Assembly (NCBI RefSeq): GCF_014644295.1
Contig: NZ_BMKK01000005.1
Span: 62,001 to 126,000, forward strand
Length of the DNA stretch: 64,000 bases
From: Emticicia aquatilis
GTDB taxonomy: Bacteria; Bacteroidota; Bacteroidia; Cytophagales; Spirosomataceae
Direction: 5' to 3'
Position numbers and translations under genes: made by a program
Notes under the pieces: model-generated
Database searches by the model: none
What the model was told of the DNA's origin: nothing
The model's input: only the letters and a program-made list of their open reading frames with translations
Shown here: in pieces, positions 42,479-52,086 of the stretch
Layout of the letters: each line of letters begins with the position of its first letter
Numbering within the stretch: position 1 is the first letter of the stretch

Positions 42479-43678
42479 ATGAAATTTAACTCCTTTTTAA
42501 TCTTATTATTGTTTCCGAGTATAGTTTTTTGTCAGGGATACGCTTCAATTTCGGGAAAAGTAGTAGATAAAAATACTCAAAAAGGAATCCCTCATGCTTA
42601 TTTGAGTATTCCGAGTAAGGGTTTTTCGAGCGAAACAAATACCCTCGGTGAGTTTAAATTTTTCTTCCCCAAAATCGACTTAGATTCTACTGTCATAGTT
42701 TCGGTGATTGGCTATAAGAGCTTTTCAAAAAAAGCCTCTGCTTTTGATTCTTCGTCCGTAGTCGAACTCGAACCTGCCGAGCAATTGGCTTCAGTACAAG
42801 GTGGCGACCCAAAAACTATCATTAAAGAGGCCCTTGCCAACGTTAAGAAAACATTTCCTGTTTATGCCAATTATCAGTTAGGTTATTATTTAGAAACTGT
42901 CGAGATGGATAAGTTAGGTTTTGTGAAAGTAAAAGAAGGTATTATAAGAATCGAACGCACGCACACACAAAAAAACGTTGATATTGAGCCAGAAAAAATG
43001 AAACTACTCAAATCTCGGAAGTATGAGTGGACTGGTCAAACCGCCAAACTCAACGGTTGGGGTTTTGGCAATGGAGCGGCAATCGTAACTCGTTCGCTCG
43101 AAACGAGCGTTCCTGACTACTTAGATAGAGGTAGCATCAACGACTACGATTTTAAGATTGATTCTTTGATGACATATTTTGGCGATAGCTTGGTTTATTC
43201 GATTAGTTTTAAGCCCGTTGGTAAGAAAGTCAAGGCAGGCAGAAATGGGAAAATTTATCTCACGCAAAATTCGCAGAGTATCGTCAGGATTGAGTACGAA
43301 ATGACACCAGAAGGCATAAAAAGTGTGATTAAAGGAAATATTACTGACAATACAAAGATTGAAGGTAGGAGTGTAAAAGGCTATAATCAATATTTACCCA
43401 TGAACGGCCTTTGGCGATTGCAAGATACAAAATTGATTTTCGATGCAAAATTTGAGGATAAACTTGAAAAGAAGTTTGCGACCGAAGCCACAATGACCGT
43501 GCAATTTATGGCCAATGAGAGTCTAAGAATGGGTAATCGGTCTGCGATTCAGTTGGGAGAAGAATTACTAACAACCGAGAATTTTGCGAGAGGTGGAAAA
43601 TTTGAGGAATCCTTTTGGGGAACATCAAACTATTTGATTCCTACTCCTGCCATGTTGAAGATTGCAGATAAGAGATAA
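42479..43678 (+). CDS. Carboxypeptidase-regulatory-like domain outer membrane protein
   Basis: 399 residues. Signal peptide (MKFNSFLILLLFPSIVFCQ), an N-terminal CarboxypepD_reg-like domain (SISGKVVDKNTQKGIPHAYL to about residue 105), then DPKTIIKEALANVKKTFPVY typical of DUF5686-like proteins, and a beta-rich C-terminal region. It lacks the full surface-antigen barrel of DUF5686 proteins and is much shorter. Probably located in the periplasm or outer membrane. Function unknown. Confidence 0.75.
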   Translation: MKFNSFLILLLFPSIVFCQGYASISGKVVDKNTQKGIPHAYLSIPSKGFSSETNTLGEFKFFFPKIDLDSTVIVSVIGYKSFSKKASAFDSSSVVELEPAEQLASVQGGDPKTIIKEALANVKKTFPVYANYQLGYYLETVEMDKLGFVKVKEGIIRIERTHTQKNVDIEPEKMKLLKSRKYEWTGQTAKLNGWGFGNGAAIVTRSLETSVPDYLDRGSINDYDFKIDSLMTYFGDSLVYSISFKPVGKKVKAGRNGKIYLTQNSQSIVRIEYEMTPEGIKSVIKGNITDNTKIEGRSVKGYNQYLPMNGLWRLQDTKLIFDAKFEDKLEKKFATEATMTVQFMANESLRMGNRSAIQLGEELLTTENFARGGKFEESFWGTSNYLIPTPAMLKIADKR

Positions 43679-43689
43679 TGCCCCTATCC

Positions 43690-43739
43690 TTAAATCCCTT
43701 TCCGCATAGGCGGGCCGACCCAATGGGAAAGGGACTTAA
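43690..43739. terminator. Inverted repeat between convergent genes
   Basis: ttaaatccctttcc (43690-43703) and ggaaagggacttaa (about 43726-43739) pair with a single G-U. It lies between the DUF5686-like gene and ychF and may terminate both. Confidence 0.6.
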
Positions 43740-43748
43740 AATTACTTG

Positions 43749-44852
43749 CTATACATTAAATCTAAAGTGCATTACATCGCCATCAGCCACAACGTATTCT
43801 TTTCCTTCGATACGTAAACGACCTGCTTCACGACAAGCGGCTTCTGAGCCATACTTAATAAAATCTGCGTAGGCAATAACTTCGGCTTTAATGAAGCCTT
43901 TCTCGAAGTCAGTATGAATTACACTGGCTGCTTGTGGGGCTTTCCAACCTTGCTGGATTGTCCAAGCTCTTACTTCCTGCACACCAGCCGTGAAATACGT
44001 GCGTAAGTCGAGTAAAGTATAAGCCGAACGAATCAAACGATTAAGACCCGGCTCAGCCAAACCATACTCTTCTAAAAACATTAGTTTATCTTCTGGGTCT
44101 TCGAGTTCGGTGATTTGAGCCTCAACTGAGTTATTGAGAACAATCATCTGAGCTTTTTCGGCGTCAGCTACTTTCTGCAATGCTTCCGAATACTTATTAC
44201 CTGAGTGCATCGAAGCTTCATCAACATTAGCAACATAAAGCACTGGCTTGATTGACAACAAGAATAAATCAGCAATAGCTGGCATTTCTTCTTTCGTAAG
44301 ACCCAACGACCTGATGCTTTTTCCTTGCAACAACCACTCTTGGCAACGCTTCAAAACATCAAACTCGGCTTTTGCTTTGGCATCGCCACCCACACGGGCT
44401 TGTTTCTCAATTTTTTGTAGCTTCTTTTCTACACTATCCAAATCCTTCAACTGAAGCTCAGTATCAATGATTTCTTTATCGCTTACTGGGTTTATGTCGC
44501 CTTCTTCACGCAAGATATTTTCATCTTCAAAACATCTTACTACGTGAATAATGGCATCTACTTCACGGATATTCCCCAAAAATTTATTTCCCAAACCTTC
44601 GCCCTTACTTGCTCCACGTACTAAGCCCGCAATATCAACGATTTCGATTTGTGTTGGCACAATTCGGTTAGGTTTCACCAGTTCTGATAATTTATTCAAA
44701 CGCTCATCTGGCACATCAACCAAGCCCACATTTGGGTCGATTGTACAAAAACGATAGTTGCTTGCCTGAGCCTTAGCACTATTTGATACTGCATTGAAAA
44801 GTGTCGATTTCCCAACATTGGGCAAACCTACGATACCGACTTGTAAAGCCAT
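43749..44852 (-). CDS. ychF: Redox-regulated ATPase YchF (Obg family)
   Basis: 367 residues. P-loop [16 protein letters not shown] near residue 8, switch region [16 protein letters not shown]3 [18 protein letters not shown], and [10 protein letters not shown] in place of NKxD, as in YchF, which prefers ATP. The C-terminal TGS domain ends in [16 protein letters not shown]. It binds ribosomes and is highly conserved in bacteria. Confidence 0.97.
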   Translation of the reverse strand: MALQVGIVGLPNVGKSTLFNAVSNSAKAQASNYRFCTIDPNVGLVDVPDERLNKLSELVKPNRIVPTQIEIVDIAGLVRGASKGEGLGNKFLGNIREVDAIIHVVRCFEDENILREEGDINPVSDKEIIDTELQLKDLDSVEKKLQKIEKQARVGGDAKAKAEFDVLKRCQEWLLQGKSIRSLGLTKEEMPAIADLFLLSIKPVLYVANVDEASMHSGNKYSEALQKVADAEKAQMIVLNNSVEAQITELEDPEDKLMFLEEYGLAEPGLNRLIRSAYTLLDLRTYFTAGVQEVRAWTIQQGWKAPQAASVIHTDFEKGFIKAEVIAYADFIKYGSEAACREAGRLRIEGKEYVVADGDVMHFRFNV

Positions 44853-45175
44853 ATTTGTATTTCGGATTATCTAATTTGCAATTTTAAGAATCAGATAAAT
44901 CCTTTGTTTAGTTTATTTATTAGAATGAGGGTGCAAAATTACGACAAGTAATTGATAATGAATAATTGAAAATTGAAAATTTCGTAAAATACGGCAAGCG
45001 TCAAACAGAATAGTATCAAAATAATTGTGGCACATTTAGAAAATGTGCCACAATTGCTCGGATTCATACAAAAAAAATATCTTCTCAAACACCCCAAATC
45101 GAAAGGTATTCAAAAAGATATTTGGGTGAATGAGCTGAGTGTTACTCAATCACTGGAAAAACTGGTGTAGAGATA
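44853..45175. other. Intergenic region with a strong inverted repeat
   Basis: 323 bp between ychF and the PUR-domain gene, both on the minus strand. The notable element is a perfect 15-bp inverted repeat at 45023-45055 (half-site AATTGTGGCACATTT, loop AGA). A second, weaker pair (caccccaaat / atttgggtg) lies at about 45090-45124. No ORF is credible. Confidence 0.55.
45023..45055. other. Perfect 15-bp inverted repeat
   Basis: AATTGTGGCACATTT-AGA-AAATGTGCCACAATT. On the minus strand it is followed by attattttga, a weak U-rich tract, so it could terminate the PUR-domain gene transcript; the lack of a true U-run and the symmetry also fit a regulator site upstream of ychF. Confidence 0.6.
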
Positions 45176-45538
45176 CTATTCCCACTTTAGGTCTGAGCCA
45201 CTACTTGCGTAATCGTCGTTGTCGGCATCAACGGCCTCGGTATTACCGCTACCAAGCTCATCGTGCTTAAATTGGTCGAAATCGTAATCGGGCATTAATT
45301 CGCTCTTGATGTGGTCAACGGTTTCTTGAAGAGCCTCAAGGAATTTGTTAAAATCCTCTTTGTAAACAAACATTTTGCTCTTCTCGAACACAAATCCACC
45401 ATCTTTTTGAAAACGACGGCTTTCAGTAATAGTTAGGTAGTAATCGCTCGAACGAGTGCTTCTTACATCGAAAAAGTAAGTACGTTTACCCGCTCTTACA
45501 CGCTTGGAGTAAATTTTGTCTCTGTCTTCTCTTTCCAC
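45176..45538 (-). CDS. PUR-alpha-like nucleic-acid-binding protein (DUF3276)
   Basis: 120 residues. Residues 8-85 match the Bacteroidetes/spirochaete PUR domain (KIYSKRVRAGKRTYFFDVRS, DYYLTITESRRFQKDGGFVF, MFVYKEDFNKFLEALQ), which binds single-stranded DNA or RNA; an acidic tail follows (DADNDDYASSGSD). It is monocistronic and probably highly expressed. Confidence 0.88.
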   Translation of the reverse strand: MEREDRDKIYSKRVRAGKRTYFFDVRSTRSSDYYLTITESRRFQKDGGFVFEKSKMFVYKEDFNKFLEALQETVDHIKSELMPDYDFDQFKHDELGSGNTEAVDADNDDYASSGSDLKWE

Positions 45539-45765
45539 AATCCTTTTAGGTTTTAGAGTTTAGAATGAATCTCAAATATATGATTTAATTATTTTTATGA
45601 AAAATTTTTATAACGTTTTTTAGTTAAAAATAATATTATTTTCATTTCAAATGAAACAAAACCAACACAGAAGAATGTTTTTTATAGAAGCACGAAATAT
45701 ATTTTTGTTTCGGTCATTGCAAAAAAATTCGTAACTATGCAGTTCGTAACCAATTTCAGCGAATA

Positions 45766-46353
45766 ATGATATTGAAGAAATTTATCTTTTTTTTCCTCTT
45801 TTGCTTAGTAAAACCCCTATTTTTATACAGTCAAACCCCAGTTTTAGGCTCAGAATCGTTTGGTATGGCTTCATACTACGGTACTAAATTTTATGGTAGA
45901 AAAACCGCTAATGGAGAAATTTTAAAGAAAGGAGACCTAACTTGTGCTCATCCAACGCTACCTTTTGGTACGATGCTTGAAGTAACAAACTTGGCCAACA
46001 ATAAATGGTGTGTTGTAAGGGTTAATGATAGAGGGCCGTTTAGTAGAAGTCGGATTTTAGACGTCTCGCATGAGGCAGCGGCTCGACTCGAGATGTTTGG
46101 TAGTGGTACGGCGAAAGTAAAAGCAATGGTAGTGGGTGACAATGGTGTAACGATGATTACTCGCCCAGAAAGTATCATTGAAAACTCAATGGAACTTGTG
46201 GGGCCGCCCGAAGAAGAGGAAATTACAGTTATAAAACCTCCGATTGTTGCTAAAAAAAGCCCAACAAAAGCACCCAAAAAGAAGCCAACGCAAAAAACGA
46301 AAACAAAGAAGAAAACAAGCTCAAAACCGAGTGTAAAAAAGAAAAAGAAGTAG
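45766..46353 (+). CDS. RlpA-like septal ring lytic transglycosylase / DPBB protein
   Basis: 195 residues with a signal sequence ending near YSQTP. The double-psi beta-barrel domain (about 28-125) contains GMASYYGTKFYGRKTANGE, AHPTLPFGTMLEVTNL and VRVNDRGPFSRSRILDVS, the RlpA pattern. No SPOR domain follows; instead there is a Lys-rich tail (APKKKPTQKTKTKKKTS). RlpA enzymes cleave glycan strands lacking stem peptides; the basic tail may bind cell wall or surface polymers. Confidence 0.88.
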   Translation: MILKKFIFFFLFCLVKPLFLYSQTPVLGSESFGMASYYGTKFYGRKTANGEILKKGDLTCAHPTLPFGTMLEVTNLANNKWCVVRVNDRGPFSRSRILDVSHEAAARLEMFGSGTAKVKAMVVGDNGVTMITRPESIIENSMELVGPPEEEEITVIKPPIVAKKSPTKAPKKKPTQKTKTKKKTSSKPSVKKKKK

Positions 46354-46360
46354 GTTGATA

Positions 46361-46466
46361 AGTAGTCAATGGTCAATAGGCGACAAGTCCACGGTAAGGC
46401 AATAAGCTTATAAACAGCCATTTAGCTATTTACAAAATTATCGATTATGATTATTATGTTACTTAT
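46361..46466. repeat. Dispersed repeat family B, long copy 3
   Basis: agtagtcaatggtcaatagg continues cgacaagtccacgg and then about 70 bp (tttagctatttacaaaattatc region) that align with copy 4 at 50625-50727. It occupies the gap upstream of the DUF58 gene. Confidence 0.6.
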
Positions 46467-46501
46467 AGAAAAACCCTTCTTGTAAAACCACATTTGTAAT
46501 T

Positions 46502-47398
46502 ATGTTAGATTTAGCGAAAATACGTGAATACGGCAATGTCGAGTTTTTGGCTAAGCAATTGGTAGAAGGGTTTATTACGGGCCTTCATAAATCACCTTTT
46601 CATGGATTTTCGGTAGAATTTGCTGAGCATCGACTTTATAATACGGGCGAAAGTACTCGTTACATCGACTGGAAAGTTTTTGGGAAAACTGACCGTTTAT
46701 ACGTGAAACGTTACGAAGAAGAAACAAATCTCCGTTGTCATATTTTGATTGATACGTCATCTTCGATGTATTATCCCGAAAAAACTAATGGCAAAATCAC
46801 GTTTAGCACGATGGCCGCAGGGGCATTGGCATATATGCTTCAAAAACAACGTGATGCCGTAAGTTTGCTTACATTTTCCGATGAAATTGAGATTCAGACT
46901 CCTATAAAATCTACGCCGTCGCATATTCATAAGATTTTTATGGATTTGGAGTCGCTTTTGCAAAAGCCTAAACCTCAAAAAAGAACTTCGGTCGTTGAAA
47001 CCCTACACGAGATTGCTGAGAAGATTCATAAACGCTCATTGGTTGTGATTTTCAGTGATATGTTCGATGATATAAATAATTCAGAAAGGTTGTTTTCGGC
47101 CATGCAGCACTTACGCCATAATATGCACGAAGTTTTGCTATTTCACGTGACCGACCGCAACACCGAAGAAGATTTTAATTTTGAAGAACGCCCATACGAG
47201 TTCGTTGATTTAGAAACTGGCGAAAAAGTAAAAGCCCAACCATCGCAAGTAAAAGAACAATACCAAGCTGCAATTAAAGAGTTTTATCATGACCTTAAAC
47301 TCAAATGCGGACAATATAAAATTGATTTCATCGAGGCCGACATCAATCAAGGATTCGACCCAATACTTTCGGCATTTTTAGTAAAACGAAGAAAATAA
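46502..47398 (+). CDS. DUF58 / von Willebrand factor A-like protein
   Basis: 298 residues. The DUF58 signature GESTRYIDWKVFGKTDRLYV is at about residues 50-70, followed by a vWA-like domain with the MIDAS-type HILIDTSSSMYY and VVIFSDMFDD. Such proteins usually work with MoxR AAA ATPases in stress or protein maturation; no moxR gene adjoins here, so it may be encoded elsewhere. Cytoplasmic. Confidence 0.9.
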   Translation: MLDLAKIREYGNVEFLAKQLVEGFITGLHKSPFHGFSVEFAEHRLYNTGESTRYIDWKVFGKTDRLYVKRYEEETNLRCHILIDTSSSMYYPEKTNGKITFSTMAAGALAYMLQKQRDAVSLLTFSDEIEIQTPIKSTPSHIHKIFMDLESLLQKPKPQKRTSVVETLHEIAEKIHKRSLVVIFSDMFDDINNSERLFSAMQHLRHNMHEVLLFHVTDRNTEEDFNFEERPYEFVDLETGEKVKAQPSQVKEQYQAAIKEFYHDLKLKCGQYKIDFIEADINQGFDPILSAFLVKRRK

Positions 47399-47457
47399 GT
47401 CGAATCAGCCGAAAACCTTATTTTTCCATTTTTTGGACAAAAAGAAATATATTAAAA

Positions 47458-47490
47458 ACTTCACTAAAACAACATTAGTGAAGTTTTTTT
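47458..47490 (+). terminator. Intrinsic terminator of the DUF58 gene
   Basis: ACTTCACTAA and TTAGTGAAGT form a 10-bp perfect stem followed by T7. The remainder of the 334-bp gap to 47732 shows nothing else recognisable. Confidence 0.88.
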
Positions 47491-47732
47491 GTTTTATAAC
47501 TTACTGATAATCAAGCATGTTATCTTTTTTTTCAATTAATCCACCAATTTACTTCTTCAAAATACATTTTTAGCATGGTTTTTGGAAAGAAAAAAGCATG
47601 ATTCGATTGTATTAGTGTGTTTATGTAATTTCTATTATCCGATGGTATTTACCTCGGAATGCCTTCTTGGCTGTAAACACTCACTATACAGGCGTGCGAT
47701 TGTCAAATTTCCCATAACCACTAAATTTTGTC

Positions 47733-48704
47733 ATGGCTATCAAAAAAACGTTTTGCTTATGTATGATAACCTTTACGATTGCATTGCATGAAACAACTTT
47801 ATATGCCCAAAGAAAAACTGATTCTATATTTAGAGAAATAGAAAAACCGACAACATTGTTGGCATCAAATTCGCCAATAATCATGGAGAAAGACACCTCC
47901 GAAATGTCGTTTTTTTCGTTTGAAGAAGGAAGAGCAGTACCTTACTATCGTAAATTTGTAAATACCGAAGATTCAAAAACTTCGACGGTATATGTCTGTG
48001 AAAATAACAGCATTGTGCTATCGACCCCTGATTTTGGGCAAGATGCCATCTATTCTTGGAAAGGGCCTGCGGGGTTCTCGTCGCTTTCACAGCAAATTAG
48101 ACTTGAAAAAATAACACCTTTTCAGGCTGGTTTCTATAATTTCACCATCAAGAAAAATGGCTCGACAACAATCGGGAAAGTAAAATTGATGGTTAAAGAA
48201 AGACCTAAAGCAATAGCCATAGGGGGACAGTTTTGTTTGGGTGAACCAGTAAAACTAACATCGGCTGATGCTGGAGTTGGGGTCAGCTACCGTTGGACCC
48301 TCCCTCCTACTGATTTTTCGGCGTACACACCCGAAATCACGGTGGAGAATTTATCAGTCGGGCATTATACTTACTATTTGAGTGTTGCCAAAAATGGTTG
48401 TAAATCTATTGATACCGCAAAGGTTGAGATTAAGAATATCCCTGTGGCAATAGCCAATAATGCTACTATCAAGGTAGGGCAAACTGCCAAATTAGAAGCC
48501 CATGATGCTGGAAATGACGCATTGTATTCTTGGAAAGGTCCATTTATTAATACAATCAACGAAAAAGTAGCAACATTAAGTGGGTTAACAGCGGGTAAAT
48601 ATGTTTATGTTTTGAAAGTGCTTAAAAATGGTTGTGCGTCAATGAATATTTCGACGGTTGAGGTCCAGAAAGACGACACCAAAGCATCGGCTAAGAATGA
48701 GTAA
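47733..48704 (+). CDS. Secreted Ig/PKD-like repeat protein
   Basis: 323 residues. Signal peptide (LCMITFTIALHETTLYAQ). Three similar beta-sandwich domains follow, each with a YSWKGP or YRWTLP core: about residues 85-155 (AIYSWKGPAGF), 160-230 (VSYRWTLPPTDF) and 235-312 (ALYSWKGPFIN). Each ends in a GxYxFxxxKNGxxS pattern, as in PKD/Ig-like domains of Bacteroidetes surface proteins. No T9SS domain is present. Likely a surface-exposed adhesive or structural protein. Confidence 0.75.
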   Translation: MAIKKTFCLCMITFTIALHETTLYAQRKTDSIFREIEKPTTLLASNSPIIMEKDTSEMSFFSFEEGRAVPYYRKFVNTEDSKTSTVYVCENNSIVLSTPDFGQDAIYSWKGPAGFSSLSQQIRLEKITPFQAGFYNFTIKKNGSTTIGKVKLMVKERPKAIAIGGQFCLGEPVKLTSADAGVGVSYRWTLPPTDFSAYTPEITVENLSVGHYTYYLSVAKNGCKSIDTAKVEIKNIPVAIANNATIKVGQTAKLEAHDAGNDALYSWKGPFINTINEKVATLSGLTAGKYVYVLKVLKNGCASMNISTVEVQKDDTKASAKNE

Positions 48705-48727
48705 CCTTTTTATAATAAGTGCAAAAG

Positions 48728-48752
48728 GCCAGTTTAAGGACTGGCTTTTTTT
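48728..48752 (+). terminator. Intrinsic terminator
   Basis: GCCAGT-TTAAGG-ACTGGC followed by T7, just after the Ig-like protein gene. Confidence 0.85.
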
Positions 48753-48844
48753 GTTTTATGCGGTGCTGATTTGTTGAATGCTTTTAGTAAACTTTTTACA
48801 TTCTATCACCTTGTAGTTCATCTTTCTCACTTTCCCCAATAAAT

Positions 48845-48888
48845 AACCAAAAAGCCTGACAATGAAATCATTATCAGGCTTTTTGGTT
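48845..48888. terminator. Long near-perfect hairpin terminator
   Basis: A 21-bp stem with one mismatch (left arm starts aaccaaaaagcctgacaat) and a 2-nt loop. With its U-tract on either strand, it lies 14 bp after the stop of the minus-strand membrane protein gene. Confidence 0.85.
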
Positions 48889-48902
48889 GAAGAAATATTA
48901 TT

Positions 48903-49247
48903 TTAACTTTTTTTGTATCTATTCAATAAATCGGTTCTTTGGGTGATGATTATGTAACCTAAAATAAAAACTATAATCGGTACACAACTCCACAAACACC
49001 CTATTTTGTAATCTCCGTTTATTACACTCGACCACGCCCACCAATAACTTCCCCCAACTACAAATGGATACGAAAATATCAAAAAAACAAACACCCAAGG
49101 CAAAAACTTTCGGATGGCACTGGGCCTATCAAAAACCATGAATGATAAGCCAGCAATCATAAACCAAGGTATAAAAGTTAGTCCGCCACAAATTTGTAAA
49201 ATAATCATTAAAATACGCATACAACAGCTTTTTTTATCAAAATTCAC
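48903..49247 (-). CDS. Small membrane protein of unknown function
   Basis: 114 residues with three hydrophobic helices (ILMIILQICGGLTFIPWFMI, FLPWVFVFLIFSYPFVVG, GCLWSCVPIIVFILGYIII). An internal ATG nine codons in (MRILMI) may be the start. Not recognised; a Trp/Cys-rich loop (YWWAWSSVINGDYKIGCLW) is notable. Monocistronic. Confidence 0.65.
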   Translation of the reverse strand: MNFDKKSCCMRILMIILQICGGLTFIPWFMIAGLSFMVFDRPSAIRKFLPWVFVFLIFSYPFVVGGSYWWAWSSVINGDYKIGCLWSCVPIIVFILGYIIITQRTDLLNRYKKS

Positions 49248-49404
49248 TCAATAAATAACGAAAAGCAACCTTTCGAGATAAATCTTATCTAATGGGTGAA
49301 GTACAAAAAAAGTGCCATAATACCTTTTAATAACTATAATCCAGTAAGTGGTAGGTTATTAGGCGTAAGTGGATGAAATACCTTACTTTTGGTAAAATCG
49401 GTGC

Positions 49405-50595
49405 TTACAAAGCCAATTCTCTAATTGCAAGCCATGACATTAGCCCTGGGCCGATTTCGAGAGCAGCTTCATCAATATCAAAAGTTGGTGTATGAACACC
49501 CGAGATGATTCCACGAGCTTCGTTGCGAGTTCCGAGTCTATAAAAACATGAATCAACTACTTGCGAGTAGAAAGCAAAATCTTCACCAGCCATCCAGAGG
49601 TCGAGGTCGATGATATTTTCAGCACCCATAAAAGTTGTTGCTTCGGCTTTTATTCTACGAGTAAGTTCAGGATGGTTTTTCAAGAAAGGATAACCCTTCA
49701 CGATTTCAAAATCACAAACGCCACCCATAGCTTCGGTGATACCTTCGGCCATTTTCTTCATTCTACGCAAACCATCTTCTCTCCATTCTTCATCCATACA
49801 ACGGAACGTTCCTTGAATCGTTACTTCGTTCGGAATGACATTCGTCACGCCATCGGCAATGAAACGGCCAAACGATAGCACCGAAGGGTTGGCTGGTTTG
49901 CGATTACGAGAAATGATTTGTTGGAGCGAAACTATCACGTGCGAGGCAATCAAAACTGGGTCGATGAGTTGGTCGGGCATGGCACCATGTCCGCCCTTGC
50001 CTTTGATGGTCATGTAAATTTCGTCGGTGCTGGCCATGTACATTCCTTCACGGAAACCGATTTTTCCGACAGGAATATTAGGTGCTACGTGTTGCCCAAG
50101 CATACTTGCGGGTGCGGGGTTTTCGAGTACACCTTCTTTAATCATGATTGATGCTCCACCCGGTGCTTTTTCTTCGGCTGGTTGAAATACGAGTTTTACT
50201 GTTCCTTCAAACTCATCTCTCAATTGGTGCAAGATTTTTGCCGTACCGAGCAATGATGATGTATGAGCGTCGTGTCCGCAGGCGTGCATGACACCTTCGT
50301 TTTGTGATTTATAAGGTACATCATTTTTCTCGAAAATCGGTAAGGCATCCATATCGGCACGCAAACCAATAACTTTGCTCGATGGGTTCCGTCCTTCGAT
50401 GAGTGCAACTACTCCAGTATTAGCTACTCCTTCTTGTGGAGTAAGGCCAATATCTTTAAGTTTTTGTGCCACAAATTTGGCCGTATTGTATTCCTGAAAC
50501 GACAACTCAGGATTTGTGTGCAAATAACGGCGATTGGCCACTACCTCAGCCGCATAGTCTTTGGCGAGTTGCTTTATTTTTAAGTCGATTGACAT
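49405..50595 (-). CDS. M20 family amidohydrolase (N-acyl-amino-acid / hippurate hydrolase-like)
   Basis: 396 residues. Metal-dependent peptidase-fold hydrolase with the metal-binding GVMHACGHDAHTSSLLG near residue 100, VFQPAEEKAPGGASIMIKEG near 137, and a C-terminal AGEDFAFYSQ. The pattern fits IAA-amino acid/hippurate hydrolases rather than DapE. No signal peptide, so cytoplasmic. It probably releases amino acids from N-acyl derivatives. Confidence 0.92.
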   Translation of the reverse strand: MSIDLKIKQLAKDYAAEVVANRRYLHTNPELSFQEYNTAKFVAQKLKDIGLTPQEGVANTGVVALIEGRNPSSKVIGLRADMDALPIFEKNDVPYKSQNEGVMHACGHDAHTSSLLGTAKILHQLRDEFEGTVKLVFQPAEEKAPGGASIMIKEGVLENPAPASMLGQHVAPNIPVGKIGFREGMYMASTDEIYMTIKGKGGHGAMPDQLIDPVLIASHVIVSLQQIISRNRKPANPSVLSFGRFIADGVTNVIPNEVTIQGTFRCMDEEWREDGLRRMKKMAEGITEAMGGVCDFEIVKGYPFLKNHPELTRRIKAEATTFMGAENIIDLDLWMAGEDFAFYSQVVDSCFYRLGTRNEARGIISGVHTPTFDIDEAALEIGPGLMSWLAIRELAL

Positions 50596-50624
50596 CCTTT
50601 ATTAATGTAAAATGAATAATGAGA

Positions 50625-50727
50625 TTAGTCCACAGTCAATAGTCGACAAGTCCACGATGAGATAATAAACTTACAGACAACTATTTAGCTACATAGAATT
50701 GTCGATAATATTTATCTCTTGACTTAT
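50625..50727. repeat. Dispersed repeat family B, long copy 4
   Basis: ttagtccacagtcaatagtc, then gacaagtccacga and about 70 bp that align with copy 3. It lies upstream of the M20 gene (minus strand), while copy 3 lies upstream of the DUF58 gene. Confidence 0.6.
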
Positions 50728-50797
50728 CTGATTACAAAATTACGATGTATTGAATCACTTAAAAACTATTTCTTTGATTTCTATGGCGAAGCCACAA

Positions 50798-51778
50798 TTA
50801 GTGTTCAAGTGGGCGTTTTTTTATCATACCACCTTTGGTATCTTTTACGCTGCTCATTACTACAAACGAATTAGGGTCGATTTTCTCGATTTCAGTTTTT
50901 AGCTTGTTCAACTCCAAACGAGTAATAACCGTATAAACAATGTCTCGTTCTTTCGATTCTCCACCACGACCAAAGCCTCTTTTGCCCGAATAGACCGTTA
51001 CGCCACGCCCCATTGTTTCGACAATCATTTGGCGAATGTCTTCGCTGTGTGGTGAAATAATCGTTACTCCCGTATATTCTTCGATACCTTCAATGAAAAA
51101 ATCGAGGGTTTTTGAAGCGACCAAATAGGTTATCATCGAATAAAGTGCGGCTTCGACTGAAAGAAAATAAGCTGCTGCCGAGAAAATGATAATGTTGATA
51201 CCGATGATAATATCACCGAGAGTTGTTCCGAGTTTTCGGCTCAAGAAAATCGCTAAAACCTCTGTTCCGTCAATAACGGCACCGCCTCTTACCGAAAGCC
51301 CGATACCCGCACCCAAGAAAAATCCACCAAAAACGGCTACTAATAGTTTATCGTGGGTCACTTCTTGAAAGTGAATCGTGGCAATACAAATGGATAAAAG
51401 TCCGATAGCTAAAGCGGTCTTTAGAGCAAAGATTTTTCCAATTATGTTGTAGGCTAATATAATGAAAGGAATATTGATAACGAGAATGAGCATCCAAAGA
51501 GGAACGCCACTTAACTCGCTGATGAGTAGTGAGATACCCGTAGCTCCACCATCAATAAAACTATTAGGCATCAAGAAACTTTCCAACCCAAATGCTGCCG
51601 AAGCGATTCCGAGTGAGATAAGAACGAAGTCTTTTAGGTATCGAATTGTTTCGATTTTAAGCTCTCTGAAACCTTTGGCTAATTCGAATCTTGTATATTT
51701 TGTTTCGCCGAGAACCTTGTGTCTGTTTTTGTGTTTGAGAACCCTCTCAATGATTAGTTTAGTCAGAAATGAATTCAT
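50798..51778 (-). CDS. YitT family membrane protein (DUF161/DUF2179)
   Basis: 326 residues. After a basic cytoplasmic N-terminus come about five transmembrane helices (for example WMLILVINIPFIILAYNII) with the family motif GGATGISLLISELSG and SVRGGAVIDGTEVLAIFLSR. The C-terminal soluble DUF2179 domain (VTIISPHSEDIRQMIVE, then VYSGKRGFGRGGE) follows. Function unknown. Divergent from the rhodanese-thioredoxin gene. Confidence 0.88.
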   Translation of the reverse strand: MNSFLTKLIIERVLKHKNRHKVLGETKYTRFELAKGFRELKIETIRYLKDFVLISLGIASAAFGLESFLMPNSFIDGGATGISLLISELSGVPLWMLILVINIPFIILAYNIIGKIFALKTALAIGLLSICIATIHFQEVTHDKLLVAVFGGFFLGAGIGLSVRGGAVIDGTEVLAIFLSRKLGTTLGDIIIGINIIIFSAAAYFLSVEAALYSMITYLVASKTLDFFIEGIEEYTGVTIISPHSEDIRQMIVETMGRGVTVYSGKRGFGRGGESKERDIVYTVITRLELNKLKTEIEKIDPNSFVVMSSVKDTKGGMIKKRPLEH

Positions 51779-52086
51779 AATTTTTATATTAAGTTTATGG
51801 AAAATATCAGCCCAAAGCTGCGTTAGGAATAAAAAAAGAATAGCATCGGGTGATAAAAAATACCATCCGAAAATCAGTAGAAATATCTGTTGCTTTATTA
51901 TTACAACTACAAAAAGTACAATTTAGTGCCTCAAATCTTGAAAAAGCAATAATTCTAACACTAATCTAATGCTCAATGAAAGAATCAAGACACATCGAAC
52001 GTTTAAGAGAATACACTCAATTATGGTTTTAATTGGCTTGAAATTTGCTATTTCTTTGTTATTAATTTAATCAATTTCTCTATCAG
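51779..52086. other. Divergent intergenic region
   Basis: 308 bp between the start codons of the YitT and rhodanese-thioredoxin genes. It must hold both promoters, but I see no exact TTG-N19-TAnnTTTG match, no repeat and no credible small ORF. Confidence 0.4.

Noticed and set aside
43678-43872. Small plus-strand ORF after the DUF5686-like gene
   Set aside because: It runs through an inverted repeat and overlaps ychF on the other strand; no domain seen.
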